A stretch of DNA of 24,125 bases from the NCBI GenBank assembly GCA_050943435.1, contig JBMNPE010000017.1, forward strand, positions 1 to 24,125. Reading direction: 5' to 3'. Source of the stretch: RGIG5675 sp050943435 (GTDB lineage Bacteria > Bacillota > Clostridia > Oscillospirales > Ruminococcaceae). The notes beneath the pieces are model-generated. The model saw nothing but the letters and a program-made list of their open reading frames with translations. It searched no databases and was not told where the DNA came from. Positions 1-5,788 of the stretch are shown here, in pieces; position 1 is the stretch's first letter, and the number at the start of each line of letters is the position of its first letter. The position numbers and the translations under genes were made by a program.

Positions 1-575
1 ATCGACGTGAGCTCGGAATACACCATTTCGGCTCTCAGGTCCCTTACCCTCTCAAAGTTCCGGTCCCTTGCGGGGGCGTCTCTGTGATACATGTTTATCT
101 TTTCAGCAGGTTCCCCGCTCTCAAGGATATACTCCCTCACGTCAGGGACCCTGAGGCAGACCTTCCTGTAGAGCTTCTGGTACCTGGCCATCCCGTAGTC
201 TGCCATATGCTCTATGAGGTCTCCTGTCACGACCGACCTTCCCCTCGACATCATCTGGAGCATGGTGTCCTCGAGCCTGGAGGCATCGACAATCCTGCGC
301 ACTATGTCCCTCTGCATCGGGAAGCTCGCAAGTGCGGTCTCCTCTTTAAAGTCATATATAAAGGATCCGCTGGTGCATACGGCATATCGCACCCCCGGAA
401 GTCCTGACACTACGGGCCTGAGCTCCGCTACAGACCTGCCTGTGGAAAGCACAACCTCAACCCTGGAATCGGAAGCCCTCTTCACCGCCTCCGCTACCTC
501 CGGCCTGAGGTTCTTCTCAGAATCGAGCAGGGTCCCGTCGACATCGAAGGCTATGAGGTCAAACCTTCCCGCCAT
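1..575 (-). CDS. HAD-superfamily (Cof-type) phosphatase, N-terminal part, cut by window edge
   Basis: The reading frame is open from the ATG at 575 to the window edge, giving about 191 residues; the C-terminus lies outside the window. The protein begins MAGRFDLIAFDVDGTLLDSE, which contains HAD motif I (DxDGTL, nucleophile and acid aspartates), and STGRS near residue 45 is motif II. The segment after motif II looks like the start of a C2-type cap, so this is probably a Cof/YbiV-like sugar-phosphate or nucleotide phosphatase; the substrate cannot be read from sequence. The start overlaps the end of the upstream radical SAM gene by 17 bp, so it is the last visible gene of the TSUP-MATE-radical SAM-HAD run and is probably translationally coupled. 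The family call is firm, the specific role unknown. Confidence 0.85.
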   Translation of the reverse strand, partial: MAGRFDLIAFDVDGTLLDSEKNLRPEVAEAVKRASDSRVEVVLSTGRSVAELRPVVSGLPGVRYAVCTSGSFIYDFKEETALASFPMQRDIVRRIVDASRLEDTMLQMMSRGRSVVTGDLIEHMADYGMARYQKLYRKVCLRVPDVREYILESGEPAEKINMYHRDAPARDRNFERVRDLRAEMVYSELTS

Positions 576-1185
576 CGCCTTCCGGCCCCTCGTACTTTCT
601 TACCCTCAGGGTCACACCGAGGTCACTGCATATCCTGCCGGCCTCCTCTATGTCTTCCTTCGGTATCACGTCCACTACCGTCATCACGACGTTTGGGACA
701 AATATCTTTGCATCCTTTGCGAATTTCTTCACTGCCTCGAAAGACCGCATTCCGAACTTTGACTTTGTTATCTCCAGGTATTTTTCAGGAGTCACGCTGT
801 TGAGGCTGATGGATACCGTGTCCACCAGTCCTGCCATGTCGCACGCCGTCGGCCGTCCCCAGATGAGGTCCGAAAGCCCGTTGGTGTTGACCCTTATCGG
901 TATTGAGCTCTTCTTTTTTACTTCCGCTGCCGTGATCAGCAGGTCAGGGAGCCTCTCTGTCGGCTCTCCGTAGCCGCAGAAGACGAGCTCGTCGTATTTG
1001 TCGAGATCCCAGGAGAATATGGAATCCACGGTCTCCTTTATGCTCGGCTCTCTCTCGAGCCACAGCGAATCGGACCCGTATGCCCCGGGGCCGTTCTGCC
1101 TGATGCAGAAAGTGCAGGCGCAGGGGCACCTGTTCGTCATGTTCACATATACCCCGTTCTTCACCTTGTAAGTTATCGTCATCAT
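559..1185 (-). CDS. Radical SAM protein of the TatD-associated type
   Basis: This 208-residue protein carries a CxxxCxxC iron-sulfur motif at Cys20, Cys24 and Cys27 inside TNRCPCACTFCIRQ, followed by CGYGEPTERL (the GGE-like SAM-binding segment, about residues 70-79) and VNTNG near residue 100. It is short for a radical SAM enzyme and has no extra cluster domain. The cysteine context and length fit the family named for linkage to TatD (TatD-associated radical SAM, as I recall TIGR04038). Its reaction is unknown. The start is ATG 1185 (or the next codon), with GGTGA at 6-bp spacing lying between the MATE stop and this gene. A tatD gene does occur in the window, but about 15 kb away rather than adjacent. 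Enzyme family confidence is high; subfamily assignment is from memory of the motif. Confidence 0.85.
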   Translation of the reverse strand: MMTITYKVKNGVYVNMTNRCPCACTFCIRQNGPGAYGSDSLWLEREPSIKETVDSIFSWDLDKYDELVFCGYGEPTERLPDLLITAAEVKKKSSIPIRVNTNGLSDLIWGRPTACDMAGLVDTVSISLNSVTPEKYLEITKSKFGMRSFEAVKKFAKDAKIFVPNVVMTVVDVIPKEDIEEAGRICSDLGVTLRVRKYEGPEGDGGKV

Positions 1186-1198
1186 TCAAATCACCGCC

Positions 1199-2566
1199 TC
1201 ATACAGCATCCGCTTCCGCGGGAGCATACATTTTCTTCCTGTTTATCATATACGCTGTTCCGAGGAACACAGTCATTATCACCCATGTGAACGGCTCTGT
1301 CACGCATGTCCCGACAAAACCGTACGTCGGTATTATCCAGTAATAAGCGAGGACCTTCATCCCGAGCTCCAGGACGCTTGAGAAGACCGCTGCAAACTTC
1401 CTGTTCATGGCCTGCAGTGAATTCCTCAGCACGAACAGAATGCCAAGGATCCCGAAGAACGGGACGTGTATCCTGACGCACAGCACTGCATTGCTTATGA
1501 TCTCCTCATTGGAGGTCCCGGTGAGGAATACGACAAGCGCCTTTCCAAGGGAATATCCCACGACCGTGGAAAAGACTCCCCAGCCAAGTTCGATGAGTAT
1601 GGCCTTCCTGATCCCCTCTTTTATCCTGTCGTACTTCCCGGCACCCCAGTTCTGTCCCACGAATGTCGAGGCAGCCATGGATATTGAGCTCATCGGGGAC
1701 ATGAGCAGGAACACGATCCTCCTGCCTGCGGTCTGGGAGGCTATGATCACCTCGCCAAGCTTGTTGTTGCCGGCCTGGTAGAACATTGTCCCGATGTCAA
1801 CGACTGTAAACATGAAGGCCATTGCGAGGCCGTTAGATATCAGGTCCCTCCACAGGTCCCTGTCATAGCGGAAATCCTCTCTGCCGGGCATTATATCCCT
1901 GTATTTCTTCATGAGATAAATCCCGCTCAGCACCGCAGAAAGCCCCTGGGCCACCACTGTCGCGAGGGCCGTCCCCATTACCCCGAGCTGCAGCACGATC
2001 ACCATGAACAGGTCGAGCCCGATATTTGCCACGCACGCAATTATGAGGAAATACAGCGGCACTATGCTGTTTCCAACCGAGCGAAGTATGGCAGAGAACA
2101 TGTTGAATGCCTGCGTGCATATTATTCCCCCGCAGAGCACCGATATATAGCTGTATGCATCGCTGTATATTGAATCAGGGGTGTTCATGAGCCTCATGAG
2201 GGGTCCGAGGAAGATGAGGGAGAGTATGGTCAGGGCGATGGAGAACACCAAATCCAGCACCATCATCCCGGCAGTGGCCCTCTTGAACTCGTCCATCTGC
2301 CCGGCACCGAACTTCCTCGTGGAAACCAGGGCGAAGCCGTTGTTCATCCCTATTGCGACATCTATAACAACCATGAATATGGATGTCGTAGCACCGATGG
2401 CAGCTATTGCCCCGTCGCCGAGGTTGTACCCGGCGACCATCGTGTCCACCATGTTGTAGATCTGCTGGAAGATGTTGCCTATGAATATCGGCACGGCGAA
2501 CCGTATCAGTATTCCGAACGGTTCGCCTTCCGTCATATTTGTAGTCCTGCTTAGCTCCTTTTTCAT
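1199..2566 (-). CDS. MATE family multidrug/Na+ antiporter
   Basis: This is a 455-residue polytopic protein with about twelve hydrophobic segments, the usual MATE length. The N-terminus reads FGILIRFAVPIFIGNIFQQ and then YNMVDTMVAGYNLGDGAIAA, the characteristic first-helix pattern of MATE exporters (NorM/DinF superfamily), and the second half repeats the fold with GQNWGAGKYDRIKEGIRKA. Members export cationic drugs or metabolites in exchange for Na+ or H+ at the cytoplasmic membrane; the substrate here is not predictable. The ATG at 2566 is preceded on the minus strand by a purine-rich GAGGCAGGGA site. It lies 27 bp after the TSUP gene and 13 bp before the radical SAM gene, so the three are probably co-transcribed. 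Confidence 0.93.
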   Translation of the reverse strand: MKKELSRTTNMTEGEPFGILIRFAVPIFIGNIFQQIYNMVDTMVAGYNLGDGAIAAIGATTSIFMVVIDVAIGMNNGFALVSTRKFGAGQMDEFKRATAGMMVLDLVFSIALTILSLIFLGPLMRLMNTPDSIYSDAYSYISVLCGGIICTQAFNMFSAILRSVGNSIVPLYFLIIACVANIGLDLFMVIVLQLGVMGTALATVVAQGLSAVLSGIYLMKKYRDIMPGREDFRYDRDLWRDLISNGLAMAFMFTVVDIGTMFYQAGNNKLGEVIIASQTAGRRIVFLLMSPMSSISMAASTFVGQNWGAGKYDRIKEGIRKAILIELGWGVFSTVVGYSLGKALVVFLTGTSNEEIISNAVLCVRIHVPFFGILGILFVLRNSLQAMNRKFAAVFSSVLELGMKVLAYYWIIPTYGFVGTCVTEPFTWVIMTVFLGTAYMINRKKMYAPAEADAV

Positions 2567-2593
2567 TCCCTGCCTCTGGATAACATCATAACA

Positions 2594-3364
2594 TCATATT
2601 ACACCAGTGCTCTCGAGCACCAGCCTTACGAGGAGCAGCCCGAGGACTGCGGCAATGACCGGCTTGACGATTCTCGAGCCGTTTTTTACCGCAAGTCCGG
2701 CGCCAATGTAGTTGCCAATCATGTTGCAGGCTGCAGCCGCGAGGCCGAGTGCGACTATCACCTGTCCCGAGGTGAGAAACACACAGAGGGAGACAATATT
2801 TGACGTGAGGTTGACTATCTTTGCGTTTGCATTGGAGGTATCCATCCTCAGCCTTGCAATCGCGTTGAAGGCTATTATAAGGAAGGTCCCCGTTCCGGGA
2901 CCGTAGAACCCGTCATATGCCCCTATTAACAGGGCGGAGATGCTGCAGACCGCGATGACCCGGGATCCCGCAGGCGGGTTGAGCTCCCTCTCCTTGAACA
3001 GCTTTTTGTCGAACACCACTAGCGAGGCGGCCGGCACTATTATAAAGACGAGGATGCTGATGACCTTCTCGCTTACCAGCATGGAAAGATTTGCCCCGGC
3101 ATAAGAGCCGACCAGGGCAGCTGCGGCGCTCGGCAGCGCGGCCTTCCACACCACAAGCTTTTTCCGGGTGTATCTCGATGCTGCAACCGCAGTTCCGAGG
3201 CTCGAAGAGAGCTTGTTTGTTCCGACGGCCAGGTGTGCCGGAACCCCTGCCAGCAGGTAGGCTGGGATTGAAATTAGCCCTCCCCCGCCCCCGATAGAAT
3301 CAACAAGGCCGGCGAGGAAGACCAGCGGACACACTATTGCGAATGTGGAAAATCTGAGCGTCAC
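2594..3364 (-). CDS. TSUP/TauE-SafE family sulfite or organosulfonate permease
   Basis: The 256-residue protein has about eight hydrophobic segments and two TSUP-type glycine-rich motifs: GLVDSIGGGGGLISIPAYLL near the N-terminus and GAYDGFYGPGTGTFLIIAF in the middle. The family (TauE/SafE/YfcA, formerly DUF81) exports small sulfur-containing or organic anions such as sulfite and sulfoacetate through the cytoplasmic membrane. The start is a GTG at 3364 with only a weak upstream ribosome site (TGGATATT), so the exact start is the least certain part. It is the first gene of the leftward run and is divergent from the sugar kinase. The 150-bp gap between them holds a short dyad (AGAGT, 5 bp, ACTCT at 3396-3410) that could be an operator. 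Confidence 0.9.
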   Translation of the reverse strand: MTLRFSTFAIVCPLVFLAGLVDSIGGGGGLISIPAYLLAGVPAHLAVGTNKLSSSLGTAVAASRYTRKKLVVWKAALPSAAAALVGSYAGANLSMLVSEKVISILVFIIVPAASLVVFDKKLFKERELNPPAGSRVIAVCSISALLIGAYDGFYGPGTGTFLIIAFNAIARLRMDTSNANAKIVNLTSNIVSLCVFLTSGQVIVALGLAAAACNMIGNYIGAGLAVKNGSRIVKPVIAAVLGLLLVRLVLESTGVI

Positions 3365-3455
3365 TTTAATATCCAGCGTTTCGACAAATTAGATAAGAGT
3401 TTACTACTCTACGGTGCTTCAGTAAATATTCCGCAGATTTTTGGCTTCATGCTGT

Positions 3456-3467
3456 GCATGCTATAAT
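3456..3467 (+). promoter_or_regulatory. Extended -10 promoter for the sugar kinase gene
   Basis: TGCTATAAT at 3459-3467 is a perfect extended -10 element. A poor -35 (TTTTGG, 3439-3444) sits 17 bp upstream, as expected for extended -10 promoters. Transcription would start near 3474, giving a leader of about 45 nt before the kinase start. Supported only by motif match and position. Confidence 0.5.
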
Positions 3468-3518
3468 TCTGGCGGGACATGATGCCATGGTTCCATTAAT
3501 GTCGTCCGGAGGAGCATG

Positions 3519-4484
3519 ATGGATAAAAGGTTTGATTTATGCGCGATCGGGGAATGCCTTCTCGACGTGACCTCGTCGCTGACTGCCGACGGCACCGCCA
3601 TAAGCATGAATGCCAATCCCGGTGGTGCACCTCTCAATGTTCTCGCCTGTGCATCCTCACTGGGGCTCAAAACCGCATTCATAGGCAAGCTCTCCAGCGA
3701 TTTTGCAGGGAAGTTCCTCCTCTCGAGGATCAGGGCCTGCGGAATAGACGATTCCGGGATCACGGTGACATCTGCGGAGCCAACTACACTTGCCATGGTT
3801 TCCATAGACAATTCCGGGGACAGGAGCTTCAGCTTCTACCGCGAACACACCTCTGACGTAATGCTCAGGTGGGGAGACGTTCCCCAGGACCTTATAGCGT
3901 CCAGCCGGTTCTTCCACTTCGGTTCGGTGTCTATGACCGATGATCCGTCTGCGAGTGCGACCTCACGGGCAGCAGAAGCGGCATCAAAAAGCGGCTGCAT
4001 CGTCTCATTCGATCCGAACTACAGGGAAAATCTGTGGCCCAGCAGAAACCTTGCAAGGGTCAGGATAAGGCAGGTCCTCCCTTTGTGCACCGTGGTCAAG
4101 CTGTCAGAGGACGAACTCGAGCTTGCCGCAGGGACAGAAGATATCAGAGACGCCGCCGATTTTCTCATATCCGAATACAGCATTAAGCTGGTGTCCGTCA
4201 CGTGCGGACGGGAGGGGGCTTACGCCTTCACCAGAAAGGCAAGCTCCTATGTTCCGGCATTTCCGGTGAAGGCAGTGGACACCACCGGGGCCGGGGACAT
4301 ATTCTGGGGAGCATTCATCACCAGGATGACTGAGACCGGAAAGGATCCAGGAAGCCTCACGAGGTCCGAGCTTGAAGGCATGCTGAGGTTCGCAAACGCG
4401 GCAGGCGGGCTGTCCACGGAGAAGAAAGGGGCAATATCCTCCATCCCATCAAGGGAAGAGATAGAGTCCCTGCTCAGGGAATGA
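3519..4484 (+). CDS. PfkB-family sugar kinase (fructokinase-like)
   Basis: This enzyme of about 321 residues phosphorylates a sugar with ATP. It shows both PfkB signatures: the N-terminal substrate-lid region with GGAPLNVLACASSLGLKTAF, and the C-terminal VDTTGAGDIFWGAF with the catalytic base at Asp260. Length and the opening FDLCAIGECLLDV match fructokinase-type members, although ribokinase, 2-keto-3-deoxygluconate kinase and fructoselysine kinase share the fold and specificity cannot be assigned. Two adjacent ATGs occur (3516, 3519); the second is chosen because GGAGGAG at 3508-3514 leaves a workable 4-bp spacing to it but only 1 bp to the first. It stands alone as a single-gene unit, with no transporter beside it. 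A link to the SIS genes 17 kb downstream is conceivable but not shown. Confidence 0.88.
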   Translation: MDKRFDLCAIGECLLDVTSSLTADGTAISMNANPGGAPLNVLACASSLGLKTAFIGKLSSDFAGKFLLSRIRACGIDDSGITVTSAEPTTLAMVSIDNSGDRSFSFYREHTSDVMLRWGDVPQDLIASSRFFHFGSVSMTDDPSASATSRAAEAASKSGCIVSFDPNYRENLWPSRNLARVRIRQVLPLCTVVKLSEDELELAAGTEDIRDAADFLISEYSIKLVSVTCGREGAYAFTRKASSYVPAFPVKAVDTTGAGDIFWGAFITRMTETGKDPGSLTRSELEGMLRFANAAGGLSTEKKGAISSIPSREEIESLLRE

Positions 4485-4513
4485 CCTTTTTGACATTTTC
4501 ATCCAAATGGCTG

Positions 4514-4532
4514 TTTTGCATGGAAATCTTTT
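4514..4532 (+). promoter_or_regulatory. Shared upstream motif, copy 1 (before the DUF308 gene)
   Basis: TTTTGCATGGAAATCTTTT begins 76 bp before the DUF308 start and matches 17 of 19 positions of a sequence at 5166-5184, which begins 71 bp before the DUF4342 start. A TATAAT at 4548-4553 lies 34 bp from the motif start, and a weaker TAAAAA lies 35 bp from it in the second copy. The motif therefore spans the -35 region and just upstream, where an activator or alternative sigma factor would bind. Function is inferred. Confidence 0.4.
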
Positions 4533-4589
4533 CAGATATACTCATCGTATAATCGTGAAATATCCCATGATGCGAGGTATTGCGCAAAC

Positions 4590-5129
4590 ATGAGAAGTTT
4601 TTTAAAAACCCCTTCCAGATTCATAATGTATCTCCTCGAGATCATCATAGGGCTGATGATGCTCTTCAATCCTGTTGGTCTTACATCAGGAATAGTGATA
4701 ACCCTTGGGATCGCCCTGCTCATCCTGGGCCTAATCCAGGTCCAGAGATACTTCAAGGAGCCGGCTTCGCAGGGCCAGGAAAAGCTGAGGCTCTTTCACG
4801 GCCTGGTGCTGCTGCTCGCAGGTGTCCTTCTGCTGGTCAAGACCGATGAGATCATCTCGAGCTTTCCATATGTCTCCCTTATCTACGGGATAAGCGTCAT
4901 TGTCAACGGCCTTCTCAGGCTCCAGATGGGGGTAGATGCCATCAGGGCCAAGAAGAGCTGGAAATTCCACATTATCTATGCAGCGGCCACCCTGATCCTG
5001 GGCACCCTCGTCATGATCAACCCGTTCAATTCCCTCAAGGCTCTCAGCAGGGTTGTCGGCGGCACACTCCTCCTCGTCGGAATAATAGACCCGTCCTACG
5101 AGATCTGGTGCGCCAAACACGACCAATGA
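4590..5129 (+). CDS. DUF308 (HdeD-like) membrane protein
   Basis: The 179-residue protein is a string of five to six short hydrophobic helices in DUF308-style tandem units, each holding patterns such as LLEIIIGLMMLFNPVG and TLILGTLVMINPFNSL, where a glycine-rich helix ends in NP. DUF308/HdeD proteins sit in the cytoplasmic membrane; E. coli HdeD contributes to acid resistance at high cell density, but the biochemical activity is unknown. The ATG at 4590 has only a moderate ribosome site (GAGGT, 11 bp upstream). It lies between the sugar kinase and the DUF4342 gene and shares an upstream motif with the latter, which suggests common, possibly stress-linked, control. Family assignment is confident; role is not. 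Confidence 0.85.
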   Translation: MRSFLKTPSRFIMYLLEIIIGLMMLFNPVGLTSGIVITLGIALLILGLIQVQRYFKEPASQGQEKLRLFHGLVLLLAGVLLLVKTDEIISSFPYVSLIYGISVIVNGLLRLQMGVDAIRAKKSWKFHIIYAAATLILGTLVMINPFNSLKALSRVVGGTLLLVGIIDPSYEIWCAKHDQ

Positions 5130-5165
5130 TTACAATTAGCTAACTTTGTATTCACAGATTTTTCA

Positions 5166-5184
5166 TTTTGCAGGGATATCTTTT
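5166..5184 (+). promoter_or_regulatory. Shared upstream motif, copy 2 (before the DUF4342 gene)
   Basis: TTTTGCAGGGATATCTTTT differs from copy 1 at 4514-4532 in two of 19 positions and sits at almost the same distance from its gene (71 versus 76 bp). Flanking sequence is not conserved between the copies, which argues against simple duplication of the whole region. No strong -10 is visible; TAAAAA at 5201-5206 has the matching offset. Confidence 0.4.
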
Positions 5185-5236
5185 AATCATCAAAATCAAC
5201 TAAAAACCAGTATTTTGAGGAGGAAAGTTTAGAAAA

Positions 5237-5680
5237 ATGGAAGAAGAAAAGAACACCAGCACCGGTGAGGAAAACGAGAACAAGGCTCCAGATGAAGCAC
5301 CTCAGGAGAACAACGAGGACACCAAGGTCGATGTAGATATCGAATCAGGAGCACAGGACATCGTTGACCAGATCAAGGAAGCTGTCAAAAAAGGCAACAT
5401 AGCGAGAATAACGATCAAGAAGAACGATGAAGTCATCCTCAACCTGCCCCTCAACGTAGGGATCGCCGGAGTCGTATTCAGTGCTGTTGCCGCACCGTGG
5501 GCCCTGATAGCCTCCACGATAGCAACCATAGGACTCGACTGCACAGTCGAGCTCACCAAGACCGACGGGACCGTCGTCGACATCAGCGGCAGGACCATCG
5601 GGAAAAAGGTTGCGAAGGCCGGAACAGCAATCTACAACGATGTAAAGGAAGCCTTCAAGGACGAAGACAAGAAAGACTGA
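5237..5680 (+). CDS. DUF4342 domain protein
   Basis: This is a 147-residue protein. Residues 1-35 are a charged, Glu/Asn-rich low-complexity leader. The DUF4342 core follows: IVDQIKEAVKKGNIARITIKK, then a strand pair with VILNLPLNVGIAGVVFSAVA, a hydrophobic alanine-rich helix, and a DCTVEL segment. The C-terminal tail is again charged. DUF4342 proteins are small, common in Firmicutes and uncharacterised, and sometimes accompany a ubiquitin-associated-like helix. The ribosome site AGGAGG (5218-5223) is strong, although 13 bp from the ATG is slightly long. It lies 108 bp upstream of lon, separated by lon's own promoter and CIRCE operator, and shares an upstream motif with the DUF308 gene. No function can be assigned. 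Confidence 0.82.
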   Translation: MEEEKNTSTGEENENKAPDEAPQENNEDTKVDVDIESGAQDIVDQIKEAVKKGNIARITIKKNDEVILNLPLNVGIAGVVFSAVAAPWALIASTIATIGLDCTVELTKTDGTVVDISGRTIGKKVAKAGTAIYNDVKEAFKDEDKKD

Positions 5681-5704
5681 ATTCACACCCGCGCATAATT
5701 TTCT

Positions 5705-5726
5705 GCCTGCGGTTGTTGCCGCAGGC
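5705..5726 (+). terminator. Hairpin after the DUF4342 gene, weak terminator candidate
   Basis: GCCTGCGG, six-base loop, CCGCAGGC forms a perfect 8-bp stem 25 bp after the DUF4342 stop. It is followed by ATTAATTT rather than a T-run, so termination would be inefficient. Its right arm overlaps the -35 hexamer of the lon promoter. Confidence 0.45.
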
Positions 5727-5744
5727 ATTAATTTGATGTATAAT
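5716..5744 (+). promoter_or_regulatory. lon promoter, sigma-A type
   Basis: TTGCCG (5716-5721), a 17-bp spacer and a perfect TATAAT (5739-5744) form a housekeeping promoter. The last base of the -10 is the first base of the CIRCE operator, so a bound HrcA dimer would cover the transcription start. Leader length is about 38 nt. Confidence 0.75.
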
Positions 5745-5770
5745 TAGCACTCGAAGCAGTTAAGTGCTAA
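5744..5770 (+). promoter_or_regulatory. CIRCE operator (HrcA binding site) upstream of lon
   Basis: TTAGCACTC, nine bases, AAGTGCTAA matches the CIRCE consensus (TTAGCACTC-N9-GAGTGCTAA) in 17 of 18 arm positions, with the spacer exactly nine. The only deviation is the first base of the right arm. CIRCE classically controls groESL and hrcA-grpE-dnaK operons through the heat-sensitive repressor HrcA. Its position across the lon transcription start implies that Lon belongs to the HrcA regulon in this organism. Confidence 0.93.
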
Positions 5771-5788
5771 CCAAGGAGGACATCCAAT

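Noticed and set aside
4490..4495. TTGACA before the DUF308 gene as a -35 box
   Set aside because: No -10-like sequence occurs 16-18 bp downstream; the nearest TATAAT (4548) is over 50 bp away.
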